A stretch of 12,179 nucleotides of DNA. It comes from an uncultured Archangium sp. (GTDB lineage Bacteria; Myxococcota; Myxococcia; Myxococcales; Myxococcaceae). Made by a program: the position numbers and the translations under genes. The stretch covers positions 1 to 12,179 of the forward strand of contig CALNBU010000740.1 of the NCBI GenBank assembly GCA_937875615.1, given 5' to 3'. This document shows positions 1 through 12,179 of the stretch, piece after piece; the first letter of the stretch is position 1, and every line of letters starts with the position of its first letter. The notes beneath the pieces are model-generated. The model saw only the letters and a list, made by a program, of their open reading frames with translations, searched no databases and had not been told where the DNA came from.

Positions 1-238
1 CAGCACCGCCGCCGACGTCACCGCCGCCAGCGCCACCGCCGACCGAACCACCGCCAGCGCCACCGCCGACGTTGCCGCCGCCAGCGCCACCGCCGACGTT
101 GCCGCCGCCGGAGCCACCGCCAGAGACAGTGCCACCGCCAGTGCCGCCGTCGGTCGTGGGTTCAGGTTCAGGACAGCCAGCAGCGAACGCAAGCGCCGCC
201 GTGAGGATCAGGGCTCTACCAGGGGAGATAAATCGCAT
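1..238 (-). CDS. Gly-rich-linker lipoprotein, N-terminal part (cut by left edge)
   Basis: Seventy-nine residues are visible, read leftward from the ATG at 238-236; the gene runs off the left edge. It begins MRFISPGRALILTAALAFAAGC, with a short basic start, a hydrophobic stretch and a lipobox-like AAG-C at Cys22, so it is predicted to be a lipoprotein processed by signal peptidase II. The -3 residue of the lipobox is Ala, not the usual Leu. After Cys22 comes PEPEPTTD and then a low-complexity tract built from 9-residue units of the type GAGGGNVGG, with N, S or D at the sixth position. Such linkers are common in myxobacterial surface lipoproteins and hold a distal domain away from the membrane; that domain lies outside the window, so no function can be given. 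I see no strong Shine-Dalgarno. The gene follows the reductase gene by 60 bp on the same strand, with no terminator visible between them, so read-through is possible. The start and lipoprotein call are fairly secure. Confidence 0.75.
   Translation of the reverse strand, partial: MRFISPGRALILTAALAFAAGCPEPEPTTDGGTGGGTVSGGGSGGGNVGGGAGGGNVGGGAGGGSVGGGAGGGDVGGGA
7..114. repeat. 27-bp tandem repeat coding for the Gly-rich linker
   Basis: Four contiguous 27-bp units can be read at 7-33, 34-60, 61-87 and 88-114, and a degenerate trace continues towards 141. On the plus strand the unit is close to CACCGCCGACGTTGCCGCC followed by GCCAGCGC. The units at 61-87 and 88-114 differ only near their right end. 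Each unit encodes nine residues of the lipoprotein linker, so gain or loss of a unit keeps the reading frame. The array may continue left of the window. Confidence 0.8.
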
Positions 239-298
239 GGGGGGCGCACACTGCGCCGTACACTGGCCCCTCGTCAAGCGACTCGGTGTGGATTTTCA

Positions 299-1314
299 CT
301 ACTTCCGCAACGCCGCCAGCCGCCCTCTGGAGCCTGGAAGCTCTCCGGGGGGCAGCTTCGACATCACATACTGCACAGTCTCGTGCAGCGTCTCCCACGG
401 GTCGCGCGCCGCGAAACCCAACTGCGACACGGCCCGGGCGTCGTCGAGCCAGAACCAATGCTCTCCCACCTCCACCTCCTGCGGATCGAGCGTCGGCTTC
501 TCGCCGCGCCACTTCGCGAAGCGCTCCAACGCCAGCGCCCCCAACACGTTGAGCTCCTTCTTCAACCGGAGCCGCGGCGCCGGCACCCCCGACAACCGCT
601 CCAGGCGCGCGAAAAATTCCCCCATCGACATGTTCACGCCCATCAGGTGACGCCCGTACAGCTGCCCCCGCGTCAACGCGTTCACCGCGGCCTGCGCCAC
701 GTCTCGCGCGTCGGCGAAGCTGATACCACCACCGGGCAGGGCCGGAATGTCACGTTGGAGAAACTTCACCACCGTCCACGTCGACGACAGGCGGTCGTCG
801 CCCGGCCCCATCAACAGCGAGGGGTTGAGCACCACCAGCGGAATGCCCTCCTTCCGGCAGAACTCCAGCGCCAGCTTCTCTTCGTAGATTTTCGACAGGT
901 AGTACGGCCAGCGCCCGACGGTCTGAATCGGGTAGTCGTCGTCTTCCGTGCCCACGCGCTCGGTCTTCGACACCGCGATGGTGCCGGACGTCGACGCGAG
1001 GATGACGCGCGGCTTCGTTCCCAGCGCGCGCACGTCGCGCAGCAGCTCCCGGGTGCAGTCGACGTGCAGCTCGTACATCTTGCGGCCATCTTCGTTGCGG
1101 AAGCTGACCAGCCCGGCGAGGTGGTAGACGGCCTCGGCGCCCTTGAGCGCGTCGCGCACCGCCTCGCGGTCCTTGAGGTCGGCCTGCACGTGACGGACCT
1201 TCCAGCCCGCTGGCGGCCGGCTGCGGGAGATGAGCGTCAGCGCGTGCCCCTGCTCCAACAACAACGGCACCAGGTGCGTACCCAGGAAACCGGTGCCACC
1301 GGTGATGACGATGT

Positions 1315-1318
<4 letters not shown>
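299..1318 (-). CDS. NAD(P)-dependent extended SDR / epimerase-dehydratase family oxidoreductase
   Basis: This 339-residue protein is an extended short-chain dehydrogenase/reductase, the usual length for the family. It starts MNIVITGGTGFLGTHL, giving a Rossmann nucleotide-binding loop at residues 7-13. The middle has the AGLVSF segment, an STS triplet at 109-111 for the catalytic Ser/Thr, and the YxxxK pair Tyr139/Lys143. The family contains dihydroflavonol-reductase-like, 3-beta-hydroxysteroid-dehydrogenase-like and sugar-epimerase-like enzymes; sequence alone does not fix the substrate. The start at 1318 was chosen because the Rossmann motif begins there and GAGGA lies 8 nt upstream; an open frame back to 1537 has no such motif and lies inside the preceding gene. 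The ATG overlaps the TGA of the ElbD-like gene (ATGA), which implies translational coupling and a shared pathway. I infer a reduction step in ether-lipid formation, for example of a keto intermediate, but this is not shown. It may correspond to one of the other elb operon genes; I leave the symbol empty. Confidence 0.88.
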
Positions 1319-5709
<4,391 letters not shown>

Positions 5710-5776
5710 GGCCCGCCTCTACCTCAACTCGCCGCCGATGTGCCCCCGGGCGTCGGGGAGGAAGTATGCTGGCCAC
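5710..5776. promoter_or_regulatory. Divergent intergenic region between elbD-like and DUF2804 genes
   Basis: These 67 bp separate the starts of two divergent genes and must hold at least the core promoter of the leftward elbD-like operon and probably that of the rightward DUF2804 gene. The leftward gene has two purine-rich blocks (AGAGG and GAGGT) just upstream of its ATG. On the rightward strand GGGGAGGAAG lies at 5755-5764. TATGCT at 5765-5770 is only a weak -10 candidate with no matching -35. I could not assign a promoter class. Confidence 0.35.
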
Positions 5777-6826
5777 ATGGCCACGAATGAATCGCTGCTG
5801 CCGGCGCCCGCCTCGGTGGAGGACGCCAGCGGCGCGCCGCGCTTCGGGACCTGGCGGGGCGCGCTCGAGGTGGTGGACCTCCAGCGCCTGCGCGGCGGCT
5901 ACGCCCTCAACGCGCTGGAGCGCCTGCGCAGCCACAAGAAGTGGCTCTACGGCTTCGTGGCCACCCAGGAGGTGGCGGCGCTCTTCGCCGTCGTCGACGT
6001 GGGCTACTCGGCCAACGCCTTCGTCATGGCGCTCGACTACACCTCCGGCCGGGTGCTGGCCGACGGCGGGCTGCTGGGCCTCCCGGGCATGGTGCGCGTC
6101 AACGACCACCCGGCCTCGGGCCTCGGCGTCTCCTTCCGGCACCCGCTGGGGCGCTGGCGCGCGCACCGCGCCTTCGGCGACGAGCGCTACGTGGCCGAGG
6201 TGACGCTGGGCGGCCCCCTGCGGCCGCCGAAGCTCCAGCTGCACGCCGAGTGGTTGACGGCGGGCGCGGCGCCGCCGCTGACGGTCATCGCCCCCGTCGA
6301 CGGCGGCATCGTCAACGTCACCCAGAAGGCCGCCGGGCTGCTGACGCGCGGACACCTCGAGGCCGACGGCCGACGCTTCTCGCTCGAAGGCGGCGTGGGC
6401 GGCCTCGACTACACGCACGGCTACCTCGCGCGCGAGACGAGCTGGCGCTGGGCCTTCGTGTGCGGCCGCCTCGACGACGGCACCCCGCTGGCCATCAACC
6501 TGGTCGAGGGCTTCAACGAGGCGCGCGACGACGTGAACGAGAACGCGGTGTGGCTGGGTCACCGGCTGCTGCCCGTGGGCCGGGCGCGCTTCACCTGGAA
6601 CCCCGACGCCATCCTCGAGCCCTGGTCGGTGCGCACCACCGATGGCGCGCTCGACCTGCGCTTCAAGCCCTGGGCCGCGCACCAGGAGCTGCGCGACCTC
6701 ACGTTGGTGAAGAGCGCCTTCAAGCAGCCGGTGGGCCTGTGGGAAGGAGAGGTGAAGCTCGACGGCCGCACCTACGCCTTCAGCAACGCGCCCGGGGTAG
6801 CTGAAGACCAGTCGGTGTTGTGGTGA
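5777..6826 (+). CDS. DUF2804 family protein
   Basis: The protein has 349 residues, near the family's usual length, and I recognise it as a DUF2804 member (Pfam family of unknown function). Supporting segments in the C-terminal half are the aromatic stretch GYLARETSWRWAF at 215-227, INLVEGFNE at 240-248, NENAVWLG at 254-261, an EPWSVR segment near 281, FKQPVGLWEG at 315-324 and the ending GVAEDQSVLW. There is no signal peptide or membrane segment, so it should be cytoplasmic. The biochemical role is not known. The start at 5777 was chosen because the family-like N-terminus begins there. Its Shine-Dalgarno, GGGGAGGAAG, is about 12 nt away, slightly far. An in-frame ATG at 5738 and a longer frame back to 5624, which enters the elbD-like gene, are less likely. 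It is transcribed away from that gene and converges on atpC with 3 bp between stop codons. A link to lipid metabolism is only suggested by position. Confidence 0.85.
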   Translation: MATNESLLPAPASVEDASGAPRFGTWRGALEVVDLQRLRGGYALNALERLRSHKKWLYGFVATQEVAALFAVVDVGYSANAFVMALDYTSGRVLADGGLLGLPGMVRVNDHPASGLGVSFRHPLGRWRAHRAFGDERYVAEVTLGGPLRPPKLQLHAEWLTAGAAPPLTVIAPVDGGIVNVTQKAAGLLTRGHLEADGRRFSLEGGVGGLDYTHGYLARETSWRWAFVCGRLDDGTPLAINLVEGFNEARDDVNENAVWLGHRLLPVGRARFTWNPDAILEPWSVRTTDGALDLRFKPWAAHQELRDLTLVKSAFKQPVGLWEGEVKLDGRTYAFSNAPGVAEDQSVLW

Positions 6827-6829
6827 GCC

Positions 6830-7234
6830 CTACTTCAGCCCGCCGACCTCGAGCCGCTTCTGCTCGCGTCGAATCAGCTGCCGCTGCGCCTCGGCGCGGG
6901 CGTCGGTGACCTCGAGGTCCTTCAGCGCCACCTCGGCCTCGGCGATGCGCTTCCTGGCCGCCGTCGCGTCGATGGCCGACGCCAGCTCCGCGACATCGGC
7001 CAGCACCCGCACCACCGCCGGCCCGGCCTCCACGAAGCCGCCGCCCACGAAGTAGGTGGTGGTGGTGGCGCCGTCGCGCACGGACAGCGGACCCGGCTGC
7101 AGCACCGAGAGGTAGGGCGTGTGGCCCGGCCGCACGCCGAAGAGGCCGCTGGCGCCGGGCGCAATCACCTCGTCGGCGGCCAACGAGGCCAGCCGACGCT
7201 CCGGGGTGACGATTTCGACGTTCAGCTTCGCCAT
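6830..7234 (-). CDS. atpC: F1F0 ATP synthase epsilon subunit
   Basis: This 134-residue protein is the epsilon subunit of the F1 sector, part of the central rotor stalk that binds gamma and can inhibit ATP hydrolysis. The N-terminal beta-sandwich (about 1-85) starts MAKLNVEIVTPERR and has the family signature SGLFGVRPGHTPYLS at 29-43. The C-terminal part (about 88-130) is the helical hairpin with ATAARKRIAEAEVAL, rich in Ala, Arg and Glu. Length and layout are normal for bacterial AtpC. The ATG at 7234 is preceded by AGGGG 7 nt upstream, embedded in the end of atpD, and only 3 nt separate the atpD stop from this start, so the two are co-translated. It is the last gene of this short operon; the DUF2804 gene on the other strand ends 3 bp beyond its stop codon, leaving no room for a separate terminator. 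Confidence 0.96.
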   Translation of the reverse strand: MAKLNVEIVTPERRLASLAADEVIAPGASGLFGVRPGHTPYLSVLQPGPLSVRDGATTTTYFVGGGFVEAGPAVVRVLADVAELASAIDATAARKRIAEAEVALKDLEVTDARAEAQRQLIRREQKRLEVGGLK

Positions 7235-7237
7235 CGC

Positions 7238-8737
<1,500 letters not shown>

Positions 8738-8826
8738 GGCGGGCGCGGCGCGTACCATCGGGCTTATGCCCCTGCAAGGTGGATCAGTCACCCGCGCAGA
8801 AGCGGGGCTCATTTCTCCGAGCGCGA

Positions 8827-10239
8827 CTACAGCTGCGGCGCCAACAGCCGCGCGAAGGACTGCTGGAGCCGCAGGGCGAGCGACGCCTTCGCCTCGAGGT
8901 GAATCTTCAGCTTCGAGCGCTCATGGTCGAGCTCGAACAGCTGGGCGAGGCGCTCCACCACCGGCCCTCCGTAGCACGCGGCGATGACCTCGAAGTTGAG
9001 CCGCAGCGAGCGGTCGTCGAGGTTGGCGGTGCCCACGATGCCCACGTCGTCGATGACCGCCGTCTTGGCGTGCAGCATCGACGGCAGGTACGTGTAGAGG
9101 CGCACCCCCGCGCGCAGCAACCCGTCGTGGAACGAGGCGCCGGCGAGGTCGACCAGCCTGGAGTCGGTGCGCGTGGGGAGGAGCAGCCGCACGTCGACGC
9201 CGCGCAGCGCCGCCAGCGAGATGGCCTGGTGCAGCGGCTCGTTGGGCACGAAGTACGGCGTGGTGAGCCACACCCGGCGCGTCGCGGTGGCGATGGCCGA
9301 GGTGTAGAAGCCCTCGATGGCGCGCGAGGGCTCGTCGGGCCCGGAGGCGATGACCTGCACCAGGTGCGGCCCCCGGGTGCCCGGCGGCGGGAAGTAGTCG
9401 TCGAGCTGCCGCCCCGACTTCTTCTCGCCCGACGCGAAGGTCCAGTTCTCGAGGAAGGTGCGCTGCAGCCCGTGCACCACCTCGCCGCGCAGCTCGAGGT
9501 GCGTGTCGCGCCAGGCGTCCGCGCCGCGCACCCGCTCCGATTGGTCGTCGGTGACGTTGATGCCGCCGGTGAAGCCCACCCGGCCGTCCACCACCAGAAT
9601 CTTGCGGTGGGTGCGGAAGTTGAACCAGCGCTGGCCCACGCGCCCGGAGAACGCGGGGTTGAAGTAGGCCAACTTCACCCGCGCCTCCGCCAGCGCGTCC
9701 TCGGTGTCCTCCGAGAGGCGCGCGCCCACCGCGTCGACCAGCAGGCGCACCTCCACCCCGGCCCGCGCCCTCTCCCGCAGCGCGTCCAACACCAGGCGCC
9801 CGGTCACGTCGTCGCGGAAGATGTAGTACTCGGCGTGGATGTGGTGCTTCGCCCCGGCGATGGCCGCGAGCATGGCGTCGTAGGTCTCGTCGCCGTCGAC
9901 CAGCACCCGCGCCTCGTCGGCGCGCATGGGCGCCAGCCCGTCGAGCCGGGTGGCCAGCTTCATCAGCGCCGCGCTGCGCGCGTCGACCTCGTGGAACCAG
10001 TCACAGTCTTCGACGCGCCGACCGACCGCGGTGCGGGCCTCCAGCAGGCGGCTCTTCTTCCGCTCCAGGCGCCGCGGACCGACGAAGACGTAGACCAGCG
10101 CGCCCACCACTGGCAGCGCGATGAGCGCCATGATCCACGCCAGGGTGGCGGTGGGCGAGCGCTTCTCGAGCAGAATCCACGGCACGAGGACGCCTATCCA
10201 CAAGACCTCCACCACGGTGAAGAAGACCGGCCAGGACAC
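8827..10239 (-). CDS. cls: Cardiolipin synthase, ClsA type (phospholipase D superfamily)
   Basis: This 470-residue protein has the standard ClsA layout and should be an inner-membrane enzyme that condenses phosphatidylglycerol, or a related donor, into cardiolipin. Two N-terminal membrane segments are visible at about 5-24 and 31-53, the first ending in VPWILLEKRSPTATLAW, typical of the family. Two phospholipase D motifs follow: H211-R-K213 with Asp218 inside THRKILVVDGRVGFTGG, and H390-A-K392 with Asp397 inside MLHAKTAVIDDVGIVGTANLD, with SLRLNFEV shortly after. Both HKD motifs are complete, so the enzyme should be active. The start is a GTG at 10239, with AAGGGG about 2-7 nt upstream; choosing it gives the full first membrane helix. 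It reads in the same direction as atpDC, 89 bp upstream of atpD, and is divergent from the DUF4476-type gene across 110 bp. Myxobacteria often carry more than one Cls paralogue, so the unnumbered symbol is used. Confidence 0.94.
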   Translation of the reverse strand: MSWPVFFTVVEVLWIGVLVPWILLEKRSPTATLAWIMALIALPVVGALVYVFVGPRRLERKKSRLLEARTAVGRRVEDCDWFHEVDARSAALMKLATRLDGLAPMRADEARVLVDGDETYDAMLAAIAGAKHHIHAEYYIFRDDVTGRLVLDALRERARAGVEVRLLVDAVGARLSEDTEDALAEARVKLAYFNPAFSGRVGQRWFNFRTHRKILVVDGRVGFTGGINVTDDQSERVRGADAWRDTHLELRGEVVHGLQRTFLENWTFASGEKKSGRQLDDYFPPPGTRGPHLVQVIASGPDEPSRAIEGFYTSAIATATRRVWLTTPYFVPNEPLHQAISLAALRGVDVRLLLPTRTDSRLVDLAGASFHDGLLRAGVRLYTYLPSMLHAKTAVIDDVGIVGTANLDDRSLRLNFEVIAACYGGPVVERLAQLFELDHERSKLKIHLEAKASLALRLQQSFARLLAPQL

Positions 10240-10349
10240 AGCCCCTTCTTACGCCTGCTTCGGCGCGATGCGGTGAATCGAGACGACGGGAGCCCCGTCA
10301 GGCAGACTGCCGTCCTCCTTCCCTCTTCCCCTTCGGAGCCGTCCCTCCC
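10240..10349. promoter_or_regulatory. Divergent intergenic region with two adjacent palindromes
   Basis: These 110 bp lie between cls (leftward) and the DUF4476-type gene (rightward), so they must hold the promoters of both. Two short dyads sit side by side in the middle: GACGGGAGCCCCGTC at 10285-10299 (6-bp arms, 3-bp centre) and GGCAGACTGCC at 10301-10311 (5-bp arms, 1-bp centre). They could be operator half-sites or an RNA hairpin in a leader. No clear -35/-10 pair was found for either direction. In GC-rich DNA short dyads arise by chance, so the assignment is weak. Confidence 0.3.
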
Positions 10350-11558
10350 ATGCGATTGATGTTCGCCGCCGTCCTCACCTGCGCGTTCGCGGCCCACGCC
10401 CAGAACGCCCTGCGCCAGGCGCAGTCCCTCGTGAACGACGCCACCAACCAGCTGCGCCGCCTCCCGCCCCCGTGCGGCAGCCTCGCCCCCCGCCTCACCG
10501 CCATGTCGCAGGAGCTCGCGGGGCTCTCCGGGCAGGTCGACGCCTGGGACGTGCAGCAGGTCAGCCGTCGCCTCTCGGAGCTGGCGGCCACCGCCGGCTT
10601 CGCCAACTGCCCCGACCGGGTGGTGCAACGCCTGCTCCAGGCCGAAGACGCGCTCGATGACCTGCGCGTCCACCGCTGGCAGCGCCCCGGCGGCCCCCGG
10701 GCCGTCGACGAGCAACGCAACCGCTTCGCGCAGCTGAGCGCCGTCAAGGTGCAGACCAACGTCGCCACCCCCGACGGCGAGCGGGCGGTGCGCCTCACCG
10801 TGCCGCGCCTGACGCTGAACAACATGCGCAACCAGCGCTTCTCCCTCGCCACCCGCTTCCGCAGTCTGCAGGGCAACTGGAGCGAGTGGACCGCCACCCA
10901 GCAGTGGGTGGTGCCCTCTGACCCCTACGTGTGGAACAACGCGCTGACGCACCTCCTGCGCTACTCCACCCTGGCCGAGGAAGACTTCGCCCAGGGCCGC
11001 TTCCTCGCGCAGGTGGCCGCCTTCGACGCGCAGGGCCGGCAGGTGGTGAGCCGCGACGTCACCTTCACGGTGAAGCTGCCCCGCCTCCAGCCGCGGCCGG
11101 GCACCTACCCGCCGGGCGCCCCACCGCAGCAGATGCCTCCGGGCACCTACCCGCCCCCCATGCCGCCGCCCCTCGACGGACCGCCGGGGGCCCAACCGTA
11201 CCCGCTGGCCCGCGACTGTGGCACCGGCAGCGACGACCTGGGCTGCAGCATCTCGCGCAACGGCCGCTGGCCGATGGACGGCGCCACCTGGGCCAGCGTG
11301 TACGCGGCCATGCGCAGCCAGCCGAACGAAATCTACCGCCGGGACACCGTCACCTCGATGCTCTCGCAGCAGGTGTTGACCGCGGCGCAGCTGGGCCTGG
11401 TGCTGGACCTCTTCAACAACGAAATCTACCGCTACGAGGTGGCGCAGTTCTGCGCGCCGCGCGTCAGCAACCCGCTGCAGGCGGTGGGCTTCTCGAACAA
11501 GTTCAACAACGCCATCTACCAGCGCGATTTCGTGACGTTGATGAGCAACCAGCGGTAA
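10350..11558 (+). CDS. Secreted DUF4476-type protein with Pro-rich linker
   Basis: The protein has 402 residues. It begins MRLMFAAVLTCAFAAHAQNA, a Sec signal peptide with a likely cleavage after AHA at 17, and has no lipobox, so a periplasmic or extracellular location is expected. Residues 20-110 look helical and Gln/Leu/Arg-rich, with Cys42 and Cys87. Residues 130-243 look beta-rich and end in SRDVTFTVKLP, resembling an immunoglobulin-like or carbohydrate-binding fold, but I cannot name it. A Pro-rich linker covers 244-286 with GTYPPG repeated. The C-terminal part (about 290-402) fits DUF4476, a helical family frequent in myxobacteria, and contains three NEIYR-like motifs at 326, 357 and 387. 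Cys290, Cys299 and Cys368 may form disulfides. No catalytic residues are evident. Ribosome-site sequence upstream of the ATG is weak (GGAG about 12 nt away). The next gene starts 13 nt after the stop, so the two probably form an operon. Confidence 0.85.
   Translation: MRLMFAAVLTCAFAAHAQNALRQAQSLVNDATNQLRRLPPPCGSLAPRLTAMSQELAGLSGQVDAWDVQQVSRRLSELAATAGFANCPDRVVQRLLQAEDALDDLRVHRWQRPGGPRAVDEQRNRFAQLSAVKVQTNVATPDGERAVRLTVPRLTLNNMRNQRFSLATRFRSLQGNWSEWTATQQWVVPSDPYVWNNALTHLLRYSTLAEEDFAQGRFLAQVAAFDAQGRQVVSRDVTFTVKLPRLQPRPGTYPPGAPPQQMPPGTYPPPMPPPLDGPPGAQPYPLARDCGTGSDDLGCSISRNGRWPMDGATWASVYAAMRSQPNEIYRRDTVTSMLSQQVLTAAQLGLVLDLFNNEIYRYEVAQFCAPRVSNPLQAVGFSNKFNNAIYQRDFVTLMSNQR
11079..11207 (+). repeat. Pro-rich linker segment with repeated GTYPPG
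   Basis: Within the DUF4476-type protein, residues 244-286 are almost entirely Pro, Gly, Gln, Met and Tyr, with GTYPPG at 251-256 and GTYPPP at 265-270. The DNA carries the matching repeat GGCACCTACCCGCC at about 11100 and 11142. It separates the N-terminal beta-rich region from the C-terminal helical repeats and is likely an extended spacer. Confidence 0.7.
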
Positions 11559-11571
11559 GCAGTCTCCCGCC

Positions 11572-12179
11572 GTGCGCACCCCTGCCCTGTTCCTCGCGGC
11601 GCTCGCCGCCTCAGCCTCCGCCGCGCCGCGAGACTTCCCCTTCACGTGGAACACGCGCGTCTCGAAGGCGGGCGAGAACGGCTTCGAGGGCTGGCTGACG
11701 CCGCGCATCGAGCGCACCAGGGACTTCGCGCAGTGGGACCTCCGCACCGCGTGGGTACACGGCGTCACCGACTCGCTGGAGTCGCAGCTCTCGATGGACC
11801 TCGACATCACCCGCCTCGACTCGGGCGAGTCCATCAACCCGCGCTTCTCGTCGCTCTGGCGCTGGAGCACCTGGCGCCGCCCGGAGCAGCCGCTGGCCTT
11901 CAGCGGCATCGCCCGGGTGTCGCTGGGCCCGTCGATGTTCGAGGCCGAGGCGCGGTTGGTGGCGGACGTCGAGGTGGGCCGGGTGCTGTTCTCGCTCAAC
12001 GTCTCCGGTTCGCGGGCAGCGCTGTGGGGGCTGCTCACCGGCGTCGACACGCGGCTCGAGGAGTCTCTGGGCCTGCGCTTCCAGTTCGCGCCCTTCGCCA
12101 GCCTCGGCCTGGAGGGCCGCGTGCGCAGCGGCCAGTCGGCGCAGATCGAGTTCGACGGCTTCGGCATGGACCCCGACGG
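11572..12179 (+). CDS. Exported hypothetical protein, N-terminal part (cut by right edge)
   Basis: An open frame starts at GTG 11572 and continues to the window end, giving 202 complete codons. It begins (M)RTPALFLAALAASASA and then APRDFPFTWNTRV, a clear Sec signal peptide with probable cleavage after ASA near residue 17. The mature part alternates polar and hydrophobic residues with many Trp, Phe and Arg and short turn-like spacers, for example DLRTAWVHGVTDSLESQLSM, and segments such as FSGIARVSLG and LGLRFQFAPFASLGLEGRV, which would suit an outer-membrane beta-barrel. I do not recognise the family. In this frame no ATG, GTG or TTG lies between the upstream stop at 11542 and 11572, so the GTG is the only start that gives the signal peptide. 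There is no strong Shine-Dalgarno. The 13-nt gap after the DUF4476-type gene suggests one transcript and possibly linked roles at the cell envelope. Confidence 0.8.
   Translation, partial: MRTPALFLAALAASASAAPRDFPFTWNTRVSKAGENGFEGWLTPRIERTRDFAQWDLRTAWVHGVTDSLESQLSMDLDITRLDSGESINPRFSSLWRWSTWRRPEQPLAFSGIARVSLGPSMFEAEARLVADVEVGRVLFSLNVSGSRAALWGLLTGVDTRLEESLGLRFQFAPFASLGLEGRVRSGQSAQIEFDGFGMDPD

Noticed and set aside
72..650. Pro-rich 192-codon plus-strand frame at the left end
   Set aside because: It is the complement of the Gly-rich lipoprotein linker and of the SDR C-terminus; the minus strand has the signal peptide and lipobox.
5761..5776. Sigma-54-like TGGC motif upstream of the elbD-like gene
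   Set aside because: The -12 position lacks the required GC, so the match to the -24/-12 consensus is incomplete.
5766..6203. ATG at 5766 closely following GGGGAGGAAG, starting a 145-codon frame
   Set aside because: The spacing is too short, the product is Arg/Pro/Ser/Trp-rich without motifs, and the DUF2804 frame covers the region.
8791..8806. Hairpin CCCGC/GCGGG about 20 nt after the cls stop as a terminator
   Set aside because: The stem is only 5 bp and no T-tract follows on the minus strand, so it does not meet the pattern of an intrinsic terminator.
10194..12167. A 657-codon minus-strand open frame at the right end
   Set aside because: It is opposite two genes with signal peptides and recognisable features; its own sequence is Arg/His/Gly-rich and has no motif.

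Overview
The window looks like chromosomal DNA from a myxobacterium (Myxococcota, probably the Myxococcus/Archangium side). The evidence is uniform high-GC coding with mostly G- or C-ending codons, a Gly-rich-linker lipoprotein, a secreted protein with a DUF4476-type C-terminus, and above all a giant four-domain enzyme with the architecture of ElbD, the ether-lipid enzyme described in Myxococcus xanthus and Stigmatella aurantiaca. I see no mobile element, CRISPR array, tRNA or rRNA, and no gap of 300 bases without a gene. The taxonomic call rests on gene content, not on a search.

Layout from left to right. (1) 1-238, minus: the N-terminal part of a lipoprotein, cut by the window edge, with 9-residue Gly-rich repeats. 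(2) 299-1318, minus: an extended short-chain dehydrogenase/reductase. (3) 1315-5709, minus: the ElbD-like enzyme (fatty-acyl reductase, acyl-AMP ligase, acyl carrier protein, PlsC acyltransferase), joined to gene 2 by an ATGA stop/start overlap. (4) 5777-6826, plus: a DUF2804 protein, divergent from gene 3 across 67 bp. (5) 6830-7234 and 7238-8737, minus: atpC and atpD, the epsilon and beta subunits of F1 ATP synthase; atpC meets the DUF2804 gene tail to tail with 3 bp between. (6) 8827-10239, minus: a ClsA-type cardiolipin synthase just upstream of atpD. (7) 10350-11558, plus: a secreted protein with a Pro-rich linker and a DUF4476-like repeat domain. (8) 11572-12179+, plus: the start of another exported protein, cut by the right edge and probably co-transcribed with gene 7.

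How it fits together: most of the recognisable genes concern the membrane. Genes 3 and 2 would make or mature ether (alkyl) lipids, cls makes cardiolipin, and atpDC encode part of the membrane-bound ATP synthase. The ATP synthase genes are split, because atpD here is preceded by cls and not by atpG. Points most worth a second look are the ElbD-type megaenzyme and its coupled reductase, the roughly 25-residue insertion in the AtpD nucleotide-binding domain, the DUF2804 gene divergent from elbD, and the roughly 30-residue internal repeat of the DUF4476-type protein. I did not find a convincing wholly new system.
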